From an uncultured Spartobacteria bacterium (GTDB taxonomy: Bacteria > Verrucomicrobiota > Verrucomicrobiia > Chthoniobacterales > UBA6821), in contig CAIPWR010000052.1 of assembly GCA_903868795.1 (NCBI GenBank), positions 1-42,063 of the forward strand: DNA of 42,063 bases, in the 5' to 3' direction. Of the stretch, positions 8,748-18,190 are shown piece by piece. The position numbers and the translations under genes are program-made. How positions within the stretch are numbered: position 1 is the first letter of the stretch; the number at the start of each line of letters is the position of its first letter. Below the pieces are notes generated by a model. That model saw only the letters and a program-made list of their open reading frames with translations. It did not search any database and was not told the DNA's origin.

Positions 8748-9503
8748 TCAGGAACGCCAGCGGCGGGCTTGGAAGCTCTGAAGTGTCAGGAAGAGACAGA
8801 GCCCGGTCATCACCAGGTACCAGACCACTGGGCGGGTATCAAAGATGCCTCGGGAGAACTGGGTCATCTGATCGATCGGGGAGAAGGTGATCGTGATCCC
8901 CTGCATCATCGTGTCGACATGGCCCGCGAGGAAGGAGAGAAGTCCCGTCAGGAAAAAGAGCGCGATCACCGCGAAGGTCATCACCGCGGCGGTGATCTGG
9001 TGTCGTGTGAGCGAGGAACAGAGACAACCAAGTGAGAGGTAGAACATCCCCATGAGGAGCAGAAGCAGGTAGGAGCCGACAAAAGCACCGATGGCTCCAG
9101 CCGAAGTGAGGTGGGTCTGCCACCAGAAAACCAGAAAGTAGAGACCCGTTGGCATCCAGAGGAACGCGTAGAGAAAGAGCACGCCGAAGAACTTCGCCAG
9201 CACTACCTGGGTGTCACGCACCGGCGCGGTCATGAGAGGTTCGATGGTGCCGCTCCGGTATTCCTCGGAGTAGAGGCGCATCGTCAGGAGCGGAAAGAGC
9301 AGCAGGAAGGAGAACCAGAAAAAGACCGTATTGAAGAATGACTCCACCACGGTGACTTCCGTGGGGCCGTGATTCAGAACGGAGACGCCTGCATAGAAGT
9401 TGAAGCCCGTGACCAAGAGCAGGAAGAAGAGGACCACCCAAGCCATCGGCGTCTGGAAGGCCGAGGCAACCTCGCGTTTCCAAAGGATCCAGAAAGTTCT
9501 CAT
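8748..9503 (-). CDS. ABC-2 type transporter permease (GldF-like)
   Basis: Encodes 251 residues with about six transmembrane segments (roughly 20-40, 60-76, 102-128, 134-164, 172-196, 224-244). The conserved ABC-2 element MRLYSEEYRSGTIEPL sits at 75-90, between the second and third helices, and is typical of GldF/NosY-type permeases. It overlaps the ATPase gene stop by 4 bp (start 9503, upstream stop at 9500), so the ATPase and permease are translationally coupled and almost certainly form one transporter in the inner membrane. The substrate cannot be told from the sequence. Confidence 0.88.
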   Translation of the reverse strand: MRTFWILWKREVASAFQTPMAWVVLFFLLLVTGFNFYAGVSVLNHGPTEVTVVESFFNTVFFWFSFLLLFPLLTMRLYSEEYRSGTIEPLMTAPVRDTQVVLAKFFGVLFLYAFLWMPTGLYFLVFWWQTHLTSAGAIGAFVGSYLLLLLMGMFYLSLGCLCSSLTRHQITAAVMTFAVIALFFLTGLLSFLAGHVDTMMQGITITFSPIDQMTQFSRGIFDTRPVVWYLVMTGLCLFLTLQSFQARRWRS

Positions 9504-10537
9504 GGGTTGATGGCCTCCTGACGGTCCTGATGCTCTTGTTGCTCCGTCTTGCTCTCAGTCGTGGCGGGGATCCGGTTGACAAACGATGTGAAGATCTCTT
9601 CCAGAGAGGATTCATGCCCTGAGAGTTCCCTAAGCTTCCACCCCCTCCGCACTGCTTCCTCGAAGAGTTCTGGGCGTGGGTCTCCCGATGACGATGGGAT
9701 GATTTCGAAGCGGGTCCAACCAGAGGCGGAGGAAGCAGAGGATAAAGACTCTTCCGCGATAGCCGCTGAAGCAACCTCTTCCAGGGATTGCAGCGTGGTA
9801 AGCACGGCTTCCGCGGCCTGCCGGTTGGCAGTCTGGATTTCCATTCTCACCGAGCCTGAAAGGGGAATGCCGGAGCGCTCCCGTAACTCAGCTGGGGTGC
9901 CGGTTGCGACGATCCGACCCTTATTGATGATCAGGATACGGGAACAGGTCATCTCGACTTCGCTGAGGATGTGACTGGAGAGAAGAATCGTATGCCGTTT
10001 GGCCAGTCCCTTGATCAGTTCCCTGACTTCACGGATCTGCCCCGGATCGAGCCCGATGGTAGGTTCGTCAAGGATCAGGATGTCAGGCTCATTCACCAAG
10101 GCATCAGCGAGTCCCACGCGCTGACGGTACCCCTTGGAGAGGGTGCCGATGAGTTGATTTCTTACATGGGTGATGCTGCAGAGTTCCAGTGCGTCCTCCA
10201 CCTTTTCAGCAATGCGGCGGGAGCGGACTCCTTTCAGGGCAGCCCGGTAGCGGAGGTACTCGCCGACGCGCATCTCCGGATAGAGCGGGACGTTTTCCGG
10301 AAGGTAGCCGATCCTAGAGCGCGCCTTGAGCGACTGGCTGAGGATGTCGAACCCGGCGATCCTCACCTCGCCGGCATCCGCAGGGAGATAGCCGCTGAGG
10401 ATTTTCATCGTGGTGCTCTTTCCGGCGCCGTTCGGCCCGAGGAAGCCAATCACCTCTCCGCGATCAACAGAGAACGAGAGATCCCGGACGGCATCGGTCG
10501 CGCCATAGCTTTTGGTGAGTCCTTGGACAGAGATCAT
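9500..10537 (-). CDS. ABC transporter ATP-binding protein (GldA-like)
   Basis: Encodes 345 residues. I chose ATG 10537 (MISVQGLTKSYG) and not the longer frame from 10627, whose 30 extra residues do not resemble the family. Walker A GPNGAGKS is at 34-41, the signature LSKGYRQRVG at 133-142 (K replaces the usual G), Walker B LILDEP near 154-159 and the H-loop histidine near 189. A C-terminal regulatory domain (about 230-345) is of the kind seen in GldA/NosF/CcmA-type ATPases. It energises the downstream permease. It is the first gene of a four-gene minus-strand operon and diverges from sucA across 175 bp that must hold both promoters. No Shine-Dalgarno is visible. Confidence 0.9.
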   Translation of the reverse strand: MISVQGLTKSYGATDAVRDLSFSVDRGEVIGFLGPNGAGKSTTMKILSGYLPADAGEVRIAGFDILSQSLKARSRIGYLPENVPLYPEMRVGEYLRYRAALKGVRSRRIAEKVEDALELCSITHVRNQLIGTLSKGYRQRVGLADALVNEPDILILDEPTIGLDPGQIREVRELIKGLAKRHTILLSSHILSEVEMTCSRILIINKGRIVATGTPAELRERSGIPLSGSVRMEIQTANRQAAEAVLTTLQSLEEVASAAIAEESLSSASSASGWTRFEIIPSSSGDPRPELFEEAVRRGWKLRELSGHESSLEEIFTSFVNRIPATTESKTEQQEHQDRQEAINP

Positions 10538-10712
10538 GCAGTTACCGGTAAGACTTGAAAAGCTACCTGCTGTGAGGCTGAGGCGCAAGAATGCACGGGG
10601 CCCATAATGCCAGCTTGCTCCCTTCAACTGATCTGTTAAAGAATGATATTTCTGTGACCGTTGCCGGAAAATTCCGCCTACGGCATGGACGACACGACTT
10701 TTTCACATCTTC

Positions 10713-13487
10713 ATGAGCACATCCTTCACGGCCCGCTGGAACGAGGCGGCTATCGATGAAAATTACGAAAAATGGTTGCGGGACCCCGCTTCTGTTTCGT
10801 CTGACTGGTCCTCCTTCTTTGAGGGTTTTGAGTTAGGCTACGCCCGTTATCAGAAAGCCAAGGCTGCACCGGGTTCCGGTTCCCAGCCGTCGGCCTCCGA
10901 GTCCGGCGGCAGTTCACTCCAGAGTCGCGTCGAGGCGTTGATCTACACGTACCGAACGCTTGGTCACACGGCCTCTCGACTTAATCCCCTCTCGGATGAG
11001 GTTCCCTACCAGCCATTGCTCGAGCTGAAGGAATTTGGACTCACCGAGGCCGATCTTGAGGTCACGGTCAGTTCCCGTTCCTTCCGTGACGGTGCACCGA
11101 TGAAGCTTCGCGAGATCATTGCCGAGTTGCGCGCCATCTACTGCGACACCCTGGGCGTGGAGTACATGCACATCCAGAATCCACGCATCCGCCACTGGAT
11201 CCGCGAGCGAGTCGAGTCCCGGGTCGGTAAGGGCGACACGCAGACCCCCCACTACAGGATCCTTCGCACGCTGCATAAAGCAGAGAGCTTCGAGCACTTC
11301 ATCCATACCACCTATGTTGGCAGCAAGCGCTTCTCGCTCGAGGGTGGCGAGTCGATGATGGTGGCTCTCTCCGAGATTCTTTTCCGCTCCCCTGGTGCCG
11401 GCGTGAAGGAGATCGTTCTGGGTATGGCTCACCGCGGACGTTTGAATGTCCTGACGAATTTTCTCAAAAAGCCCTTCGCCATCGTTTTCAACGAATTCAG
11501 TGACAAATACGCTCCAGACCTCGGCGAAGCGAGTGGAGATGTGAAGTATCACCTCGGTTATCAGACCACCCGCCGCAACGAGCAGGGTGAGGAGGTCGAG
11601 GTCTATCTCGCCGCTAACCCGAGCCATCTCGAAGCTGTGAATCCTGTCGTTCTCGGCAAGGCCCGTGCCCGCCAGCGCATTCTCGAGGACACGGTGGATC
11701 GCAAGAAAGTCGTTCCGATCCTGATCCATGGCGACGCTGCCTTCCCGGGTCAGGGCATCGTGGCGGAGTGCTTCAATCTCGCGCAGTTGGATGGCTACAA
11801 GGTCGGTGGCGCCCTGCACCTGATCGTGAACAACCAGATCGGTTTCACGACGCTTCCGAAGGATTCACGCTCCGCGCTCTACTGCACTGAGATCGCAAAG
11901 ACCGTCGAGGCCCCTGTGTTCCATGTCAACGGAGACGACCCGATTGCTGTCGCCGAGGCGGCCCGCATTGCGATCGCCTACCGCCAAGAGTTCGGTCGCG
12001 ACATCGTCATCGATATCGTTTGCTACCGCCGCTACGGCCACAACGAAGGTGATGAACCGCTCTTCACCCAGCCTGATCTCTACAAGGTCATCCGCGCTCA
12101 CAAGCGCCCCAGTGAGGTTTTCCTCGAGCAGGCAAAGCAGCTCGGCACCCTGACCCAGGAGGATTTCGATGCCAGTTGGAAGAAGTCCCAAGGTCATCTC
12201 GAGGCGGCTCTTGCTGAGATGAAGAATGGGATTGTCACCGATGTGAAGGCCAACCAGAAGGCCTTTGTGGGATCCACCGCCGTTTTCCAGCCCGACTACT
12301 CGTTCACTCCGGTCAAGACGGCCATCAGCGAGCAGACGCTCAAGACCATCGTCGATGGCCTCACCACGGTGCCCTCCGATTTCCGTATTCTCCCGAAGGT
12401 GAAAAAAGCCGTTTTGGAGCGCCGCCGCGAGGTCTTTGAGAAAGGGGTCGGCTATGACTGGGGATACGGCGAGGCCCTTGCCTTCGGCTCACTCATGCTC
12501 CAGGGGATCCCGATTCGCCTCTCGGGTCAGGATAGCCGCCGCGGAACTTTCAGTCATCGTCATTCCGTCTTCTATGACGAGGTGAACCGTGAGCGCTACA
12601 TCCCGTTAAGGCACTTGGCCAAGGATCAGGCGAGTTTCTGTGTCTATAACAGCCCTCTCTCCGAGGCAGCCGTACTCGGCTTCGACTACGGCTACTCCAT
12701 GGATTATCCCAAGATGCTTTGCATGTGGGAGGCCCAGTTCGGTGACTTCGCCAACGGTGCCCAGATCATCATCGATCAGTTCATTGCCTCCGCAGAGACC
12801 AAGTGGCTGCGTCCCAGTTCGCTGGTCATGCTCCTTCCTCATGGTTACGAGGGACAGGGGCCAGAGCATTCAAGTGCTCGTCTCGAGCGATTCCTTCAGC
12901 TTTGTGCCGAGCACAATATGGAGGTCTGCAATCTCACCACACCAGCCCAGTACTTCCACGCGCTCCGTCGCCAGATGCTCCGTGACTTCCGCAAGCCGCT
13001 GATCATCATGACGCCGAAGAGCCTGCTTCGTTCCGAGGCCGCCGTCTCTACGACGGAAGATTTCACCAAGGGAGAGTTCCATGAGATCCTCGAGGGGCCG
13101 AAGCCCTCGGATTCTTCGAGGGTCGAGCGTCTCATTCTCTGCTCCGGCAAGGTCTACTATGATCTCCTGGCTTATCGTGAGAAGAACGTCTGGAGCGACC
13201 GGAGCGCGCTCGTTCGCCTTGAGCAGATCTATCCTCTCAACGAAGAGGAACTTCGCAAGGTCACTGCCCCCTATGCGAATGCCAAGGAAGTCGTTTGGTG
13301 TCAGGAAGAGCCCGCGAACATGGGCTCATGGCACCACTTGCTGCCGATTCTTATGAAATTCTTCGGCCGTGCAATAGGCTATGCGGGTCGCGAGGCGAGT
13401 GCCAGCACAGCAGTCGGCACGACCGCCGCCCATAAGCTCCAGCAGGCCGAACTTATCGCGCAGGCTTTCGGTGAACAAGTCAGCTAA
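10713..13487 (+). CDS. sucA: 2-oxoglutarate dehydrogenase E1 component
   Basis: Thiamine-diphosphate-dependent decarboxylase of the TCA cycle. It converts 2-oxoglutarate and reductively succinylates the lipoyl group of E2. The 924 residues match the usual length (about 930). The N-terminal E2-binding helix region ([10 protein letters not shown]...WSSFF) is at 18-40, followed by a low-complexity S/G linker (about 53-69). The ThDP-binding motif runs from GDAAFPGQG (340-348) to NNQ (373-375). [11 protein letters not shown] near 237 and [14 protein letters not shown] near 608 are the conserved active-site blocks. The C-terminal transketolase-like domain is complete. sucB follows after 41 bp, so the two form an operon; lpd (E3) is not in the window. 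The start has no Shine-Dalgarno, only a pyrimidine-rich leader. Confidence 0.97.
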   Translation: MSTSFTARWNEAAIDENYEKWLRDPASVSSDWSSFFEGFELGYARYQKAKAAPGSGSQPSASESGGSSLQSRVEALIYTYRTLGHTASRLNPLSDEVPYQPLLELKEFGLTEADLEVTVSSRSFRDGAPMKLREIIAELRAIYCDTLGVEYMHIQNPRIRHWIRERVESRVGKGDTQTPHYRILRTLHKAESFEHFIHTTYVGSKRFSLEGGESMMVALSEILFRSPGAGVKEIVLGMAHRGRLNVLTNFLKKPFAIVFNEFSDKYAPDLGEASGDVKYHLGYQTTRRNEQGEEVEVYLAANPSHLEAVNPVVLGKARARQRILEDTVDRKKVVPILIHGDAAFPGQGIVAECFNLAQLDGYKVGGALHLIVNNQIGFTTLPKDSRSALYCTEIAKTVEAPVFHVNGDDPIAVAEAARIAIAYRQEFGRDIVIDIVCYRRYGHNEGDEPLFTQPDLYKVIRAHKRPSEVFLEQAKQLGTLTQEDFDASWKKSQGHLEAALAEMKNGIVTDVKANQKAFVGSTAVFQPDYSFTPVKTAISEQTLKTIVDGLTTVPSDFRILPKVKKAVLERRREVFEKGVGYDWGYGEALAFGSLMLQGIPIRLSGQDSRRGTFSHRHSVFYDEVNRERYIPLRHLAKDQASFCVYNSPLSEAAVLGFDYGYSMDYPKMLCMWEAQFGDFANGAQIIIDQFIASAETKWLRPSSLVMLLPHGYEGQGPEHSSARLERFLQLCAEHNMEVCNLTTPAQYFHALRRQMLRDFRKPLIIMTPKSLLRSEAAVSTTEDFTKGEFHEILEGPKPSDSSRVERLILCSGKVYYDLLAYREKNVWSDRSALVRLEQIYPLNEEELRKVTAPYANAKEVVWCQEEPANMGSWHHLLPILMKFFGRAIGYAGREASASTAVGTTAAHKLQQAELIAQAFGEQVS

Positions 13488-13528
13488 AAGTAAGCGAACA
13501 CATCTCCCAACTCCCAACCATTCCCATC

Positions 13529-14617
13529 ATGAGCGTTGCAGTCATCGTCCCCGCCGTCGGCGAATCCATCACCTCTGGAGTCCTCTCCGCCTGGCATAAG
13601 AAAGACGGGGATCACGTCGCCGTCGGAGACCTTCTCTTCACCCTCGATACTGACAAAGTCTCCTCCGAGGTCACGGCACTCGAGGCCGGAGTTCTGAAAA
13701 TCTCCGTTGCTGAGGGAGCCGAGGTTCCCATCGGTTCCACCGTGGCCGAGATCGATACGGCGGCCAAGGCTCCTGATGCCAAGGTTGAGGAGAAGAAGCC
13801 CGAGGCTAAGAAGGAGGAAGCTCCCGCTCCAAAGGCCGAGGCACAGAAGCCTGCTTTGCCGATCTCAGCCCCATCACCGATTCCCCAGCCCCCATCCCCT
13901 ACGCCAAAGGTGCAGCCTGAAGGCCGGGTGACCCGGCGCAAGCTGACTCCGCTTCGCCGCAAGATCGCCCTTCAGTTAGTCAACGCCCAGCAGACCGCAG
14001 CCATCCTGACCACGTTCAACGAGGTCGACATGAGCGCCGTCATGAATCTCCGCAAGGAGGTCCAGGAAGGCTTCCAGGCCAAGTATGGTGTGAAGCTCGG
14101 CTTCATGTCCTTCTTCATCAAGGCTGTGGTGGAGGCTCTTCAGGCCATTCCTCAGATCAATGCACAACTCGAGGGAGACGAACTCATCGAGAACCACTAC
14201 TACGACATCGGAGTTGCTGTCGGCACCGAGAAGGGCCTGATGGTTCCCGTCCTGCGTGACTGTGAGAAGCTCTCACTGGCTGGCCTTGAGAAGCAACTCC
14301 TGAGCTTTGCAGTGAAGGCCCGCGAGGGCAAGATCGGTCTCTCCGATCTCCAAGGTGGCTGTTTCACCATCTCGAACGGTGGCGTCTACGGTTCGCTTCT
14401 CAGCACGCCGATCCTCAACCCGCCCCAGAGCGGCATCCTGGGCATGCATAAGATCCAGGAGCGCCCCGTCGCCATCAATGGCAAGGTCGAGATCCGCCCG
14501 ATGATGTACCTCGCCCTCTCCTACGACCACCGCGTGGTGGATGGGAAGGAGGCGGTGACGTTCCTGATCAAGATCAAGGAAGCGTTGGAGAACCCAGTCA
14601 GACTCTTCCTCGACTAA
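13529..14617 (+). CDS. sucB: Dihydrolipoyl succinyltransferase (E2), lacking the E3-binding domain
   Basis: E2 of the 2-oxoglutarate dehydrogenase complex: transfers succinyl from lipoyl-lysine to CoA. The 362 residues are shorter than the usual 400 or more. Lipoyl domain 1-77 with the modified lysine in DTDKV (Lys43); K/E/A- then P-rich linker 78-132; catalytic domain 133-362 with [22 protein letters not shown] and the active-site DHRVVDG (His334, Asp338). The peripheral subunit-binding domain that normally sits between linker and catalytic core is absent: the linker runs directly into [14 protein letters not shown]. Animal E2o is known to lack this domain too, recruiting E3 by other means. 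No frameshift is evident. It ends 44 bp before the convergent metallopeptidase gene. Confidence 0.96.
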   Translation: MSVAVIVPAVGESITSGVLSAWHKKDGDHVAVGDLLFTLDTDKVSSEVTALEAGVLKISVAEGAEVPIGSTVAEIDTAAKAPDAKVEEKKPEAKKEEAPAPKAEAQKPALPISAPSPIPQPPSPTPKVQPEGRVTRRKLTPLRRKIALQLVNAQQTAAILTTFNEVDMSAVMNLRKEVQEGFQAKYGVKLGFMSFFIKAVVEALQAIPQINAQLEGDELIENHYYDIGVAVGTEKGLMVPVLRDCEKLSLAGLEKQLLSFAVKAREGKIGLSDLQGGCFTISNGGVYGSLLSTPILNPPQSGILGMHKIQERPVAINGKVEIRPMMYLALSYDHRVVDGKEAVTFLIKIKEALENPVRLFLD

Positions 14618-14645
14618 GGAACGAGCCGGGCCGGTTCTTTTCACC
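14618..14645 (+). terminator. Possible sucAB terminator
   Basis: Just after the sucB stop, GGAAC and GTTCC-like arms (GAAC...GTTC) enclose a GC-rich core and are followed by TTCTTTTC. The pairing is imperfect in the middle, so this is a weak call; the convergent neighbour makes a terminator here reasonable. Confidence 0.3.
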
Positions 14646-14660
14646 TAGAGCTTTGTGGGC

Positions 14661-15425
14661 CTACGCCTGCCGTAGAGTTCCTATGCCAAACGCTTGGGCG
14701 CCTAGGCTGGTATCGAAAACTCCTGCATTCCCAAAGCAGCTCAGCTGATTTTTAAGATTTAGTCGTTTGGAGGGGTCATTCAGAAGTGACAGCCATCCCT
14801 TAAAAGTTCCTGCCCCTGGGCCGAAGAGTGACTGCAGATAGGAGTAGAACTCCGGGTCGCACTGTTGCAGGCGCTCTCGAGTGAAGGGTTCCTGGGCCGT
14901 GACTCCGAAGAGGTAGGTGGTCGCTGCGCAGGCAAAGAACTCACGCTGATTCGACATCATGTGGGATTGATTGTCGAAAAGGTGAAGCGACTTGGCAGTG
15001 AGATAGTAGCGAAATATTTCGGCATTCATGAAGCCATCCTTGAGCACGCGGTCGTGATAGGCATGTAGCATTTCGTGAAGAAGGACGGGTTTGTGACCGA
15101 TCACGATGATGTTTGGGTAGATCTCCACGCCCCCTGAAGGACCTCCGAGATAGAGGCCCGGGGTGCCTCCTGGCACTGAAATCGATTTCAGAGCAATCGG
15201 TAGCCCTTGAAAAAAACGGATCAGATCCGGGGACTCCCCGACACTGGTGGCCATGTCCATTTGCTCCTCAGTTCGTGAGGCCATGGTTGCCATCTGGGGC
15301 ATTGCGGCACACTCGGACTCATTGATCGTAAAGCCTTTGTAGGCGATCTCGGCGGAGGCCATGCAGGGAATCAGGGCAAAGATGACCGCGACCACCATCG
15401 GAAAGAGGTTCAAGATAGTTCTCAT
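14661..15425 (-). CDS. Secreted putative zinc metallopeptidase (HExxH)
   Basis: Encodes 254 residues from ATG 15425; a TTG at 15458 would put 11 unlikely residues before a good signal peptide. Signal peptide 1-25 (LFPMVVAVIFALIPC, cleavage after MASA). The zinc motif HEMLHAYHD begins at residue 117 (ligands His117 and His121, base Glu118). A downstream NQREFFA block (Glu162) is spaced as in gluzincins, where a glutamate is the third ligand, and FTRERLQQCDPEF near 181-193 matches the usual continuation of such domains. I cannot name the family. It diverges from purB across 74 bp and is convergent with sucB. The substrate may be an envelope or extracellular protein, which is inferred. Confidence 0.7.
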   Translation of the reverse strand: MRTILNLFPMVVAVIFALIPCMASAEIAYKGFTINESECAAMPQMATMASRTEEQMDMATSVGESPDLIRFFQGLPIALKSISVPGGTPGLYLGGPSGGVEIYPNIIVIGHKPVLLHEMLHAYHDRVLKDGFMNAEIFRYYLTAKSLHLFDNQSHMMSNQREFFACAATTYLFGVTAQEPFTRERLQQCDPEFYSYLQSLFGPGAGTFKGWLSLLNDPSKRLNLKNQLSCFGNAGVFDTSLGAQAFGIGTLRQA

Positions 15426-15499
15426 GGTTTTAGAGTGAACCGAACGATAGAAATTCAAAAGAGACTTCCTTGGCGACGCCTGGACGCTAGACTGCCGCG

Positions 15500-16798
15500 A
15501 TGATTGAACGCTACAGCCGCCCCGAGATGCGCTCCATTTGGACGGAGCAACGTAAACTGGAAATCTGGCTCGAGATCGAGACCCTGGCCTGCGAGGGGAT
15601 GGCCGAGCTCGGGATCCTCCCTAAGGAAGATGCCAAGACGATCCGTGAGAAGGGAACTTTCCGCATCGAGGAGGTGCGCGAGATCGAGAAGCGGACGAAT
15701 CATGATGTGATCGCCTTCCTCGAGGAGGTCGCCACCCATGTCGGGGAGCCTGCCCGCTGGATCCACCGCGGCCTCACTTCTTCCGACCTGCTCGACACGA
15801 CTCTCGCGGTCCAGATGGTTCAGTCGGCTGACATCCTCCTGAAGGATCTCGAGGAGCTCCTCGTTGCCATCGCCGCCCGCGCCAAGGAGCACAAGTTCAC
15901 CCCGATGATCGGCCGTAGTCACGGCATCCATGCGGAGCCGGTGACCTTCGGCCTCAAGCTTGGCGTGATGTATGATGAGTTCCGTCGAGCGATCGAGCGC
16001 CTGAAGGAGACCCGTGACCGTGTCGCCTACGGCATGCTCAGTGGAGCCGTCGGCACCAATGCGCATCTCGATCCTCAGGTCGAGGCCTATGTCTGCGAGC
16101 ATCTCGGTCTGAAGCCCGCCAATATCTCCACCCAGATCATCCAGCGCGACCGTCATGCCGAGTTTATGATGACAATCGCTCTCATCGGCTGCTCCATCGA
16201 TTGCTGGGCGACCGAGTTTCGCCATCTCCAGCGTACCGAGGTGCTCGAGGTCGAGGAGGCCTTTGCCAAGGGCCAGAAGGGAAGCTCCGCTATGCCGCAC
16301 AAGCGCAATCCCATCACCGGCGAGCGCCTCTGCGGACTCGCCCGCGTCCTTCGCGGAAATGCCCAAACCGCCATGGAGAATGTCGCCCTCTGGCATGAGC
16401 GCGATATCAGCCACTCCAGTGCCGAGCGGATCATCTTGCCCGACTCCTGCACCCTGCTCGACTACATGCTGGTCCTACTGACCCGTCTCGTGCGCGATCT
16501 GACCGTCTATCCCGAGCACATGAAGCGGAACATGGATCTCACCCTCGGACTCTGGGGAAGTCAGGCCGTCCTGCTCGAGCTCACCGACCGTGGCATGGCC
16601 CGCAAGAATGCCTACGAGGCTGTCCAGCGCGCCGCGATGAGGACCTGGGCTGAGAAGATCCCCCTCCTTCAGACTCTCAGCGAGGAGGAGGAGGTTATGC
16701 AGCACATCGATGCGGCGGAACTCGGACGGATCTGCTCGCCGGAGAGACACTTCGCCCATGTGGAGGCTCGACTGCGTAAGGTGGGGATCGATGTCTAA
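15500..16798 (+). CDS. purB: Adenylosuccinate lyase
   Basis: Cytoplasmic enzyme of purine synthesis acting twice: it cleaves SAICAR to AICAR plus fumarate, and adenylosuccinate to AMP plus fumarate. The 432 residues match the bacterial short form. Conserved blocks: TSSDLLDT at 93-100, GRSHGIHAEP at 138-147 (catalytic His141) and the superfamily signature GSSAMPHKRNP at 261-271 with the flexible catalytic serine loop. The start at ATG 15500 has no Shine-Dalgarno. It is probably transcribed alone: 138 bp separate it from nuoH. The long frame on the opposite strand of this gene is a codon-bias shadow. Confidence 0.97.
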   Translation: MIERYSRPEMRSIWTEQRKLEIWLEIETLACEGMAELGILPKEDAKTIREKGTFRIEEVREIEKRTNHDVIAFLEEVATHVGEPARWIHRGLTSSDLLDTTLAVQMVQSADILLKDLEELLVAIAARAKEHKFTPMIGRSHGIHAEPVTFGLKLGVMYDEFRRAIERLKETRDRVAYGMLSGAVGTNAHLDPQVEAYVCEHLGLKPANISTQIIQRDRHAEFMMTIALIGCSIDCWATEFRHLQRTEVLEVEEAFAKGQKGSSAMPHKRNPITGERLCGLARVLRGNAQTAMENVALWHERDISHSSAERIILPDSCTLLDYMLVLLTRLVRDLTVYPEHMKRNMDLTLGLWGSQAVLLELTDRGMARKNAYEAVQRAAMRTWAEKIPLLQTLSEEEEVMQHIDAAELGRICSPERHFAHVEARLRKVGIDV

Positions 16799-16936
16799 TT
16801 CTATTGCAGGTGAAATCATCCCCGCCTTGGTCAATCGACACGAGGGTAGGGACGCGAGGCACTTTTTCTCTCTTGCGTCTCGACACTCGGGCGGGGGGAG
16901 GATACCACATTTAGGCTTCGATTCTAACCGAGACTC

Positions 16937-18130
16937 ATGGACACCGCTCTGATCCTTCATTTTCTGACCACACCGTGGGTGTTCCTCCTTTGGACGACTT
17001 TCCTCAAGTCCTTCATTCTGCTGAATGTGGTTCTCGGCGTTGTCTCAGTCACTGTCTTTGCCGAGCGTAAGGTCAGTGCTTGGATTCAAGACCGTACGGG
17101 TCCGAACCGCGTCGGTATCCCGATGACCCTTCTGGGAGGAAAAAAAGATATTCCTTTCTGGGGATTGGGTCAGATGATCGCCGATCCGGTGAAGCTCCTC
17201 ACCAAGGAAAACTTCGTTCCGGCCGGTGTGAACCAGTTCTTCTTCTGGTTGGCTCCCAAGCTTGTCATGATCCCTCCGATCATGGTGCTGGCGGTGCTTC
17301 CCTTTGGCAGCTCGCTCTTTGGTGTCGAGATGACGATTGCCAACATCAATGTCGGCGTGCTCTTCATCTTTGCGGTCGCCTCCCTAAGTGTCTATGGCAT
17401 CACGATCGCCGGATGGGCCTCGAACTCGAAGTTCCCGTTCATCGGAGGCATTCGTTCCTCCTCCCAGATGATCTCCTACGAGCTCTCGCTCGGCCTCTCG
17501 ATTATCCCGATCTTCATGGTCTGCGGCACGCTCAACCTGAATGAGATCGTTGACTGGCAGATCAAGAACGGTTGGATGGTCTCCCCCTACTGGCCTCACG
17601 GATTCTCATTGGGTCAGCTTCTGCATCCCTCCGACCTTGTTCACTCGATCGTGGCCGGGGTGAGTCTGGAACGCTTCCTTCTCTGGATTCCCCTGATGAT
17701 CTCTTTTGTGATCTTCCTGGTATCGATCTTTGCGGAGACCAATCGTCTCCCCTTCGATCTTCCCGAGGCTGAGCAGGAGCTCGTGGGTGGATACCACACC
17801 GAGTATGCCTCGATGAATTTCGCCCTCTTCTTCCTTGGTGAATACGCCGCGATGTTTGCCGGCTCCGGAGCGATCGTCTCCATCTTCCTCGGTGGTTGGA
17901 GTCTGCCGATGATCCCCGATGGTTCGCATGGATGGTTCTGGGGTCTGGTGAATATCGGCGTCTGGTTCGTGAAGGTGTCGCTGATCATTCTCTTCATGAT
18001 CTGGATCCGATGGACGCTACCCCGCTTCCGCTATGATCAGCTCATGAAGCTCGGTTGGCTCGGGTTCTTCCCAGTCGCCCTGTTCAATATTTTCCTCACC
18101 GCAATTATCCTTGCTCTCGTTCACCATTGA
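16937..18130 (+). CDS. nuoH: NADH-quinone oxidoreductase subunit H
   Basis: Membrane subunit at the junction of the peripheral and membrane arms of complex I; it forms much of the quinone chamber. The 397 residues exceed the usual 320-350. Signature blocks: ERKVSAWIQDRTGPNRVG near 43-60 (conserved), AGWASNSKFPFIGGIRSSSQMISYE near 158-182 in sections, and AETNRLPFDLPEAEQELVGG near 266-285. The extra length is largely a polar loop after residue 200 (NLNEIVDWQIKNG to about 245) between transmembrane helices. First gene of the nuoHIJKLMN cluster. Start ATG 16937 has no Shine-Dalgarno. Confidence 0.97.
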   Translation: MDTALILHFLTTPWVFLLWTTFLKSFILLNVVLGVVSVTVFAERKVSAWIQDRTGPNRVGIPMTLLGGKKDIPFWGLGQMIADPVKLLTKENFVPAGVNQFFFWLAPKLVMIPPIMVLAVLPFGSSLFGVEMTIANINVGVLFIFAVASLSVYGITIAGWASNSKFPFIGGIRSSSQMISYELSLGLSIIPIFMVCGTLNLNEIVDWQIKNGWMVSPYWPHGFSLGQLLHPSDLVHSIVAGVSLERFLLWIPLMISFVIFLVSIFAETNRLPFDLPEAEQELVGGYHTEYASMNFALFFLGEYAAMFAGSGAIVSIFLGGWSLPMIPDGSHGWFWGLVNIGVWFVKVSLIILFMIWIRWTLPRFRYDQLMKLGWLGFFPVALFNIFLTAIILALVHH

Positions 18131-18158
18131 TCAAGGACATGATCGTTCACCATTGATC
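18118..18158. repeat. 15-bp direct repeat at the nuoH-nuoI junction
   Basis: CGTTCACCATTGATC occurs at 18118-18132, covering the last nuoH codons and stop, and again exactly at 18144-18158 in the spacer, offset by 26 bp. It looks like a local duplication of the nuoH 3' end. Confidence 0.7.
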
Positions 18159-18190
18159 GTTTTCAGTATCTTTCCAACCAAACCCATCCC

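Noticed and set aside
9500..10627. Longer start for the ABC ATPase
   Set aside because: The extra 30 residues do not resemble the family; MISVQGLTKSYG at 10537 is the natural start.
10914..11819. Minus-strand frame opposite sucA
   Set aside because: Lies fully within sucA, which carries the conserved ThDP motifs on the other strand.
15455..16414. Long open frame on the minus strand opposite purB
   Set aside because: It is antisense to a certain gene and its composition (L, H, G, D, E-rich without domains) is the expected shadow of a GC-rich codon bias.
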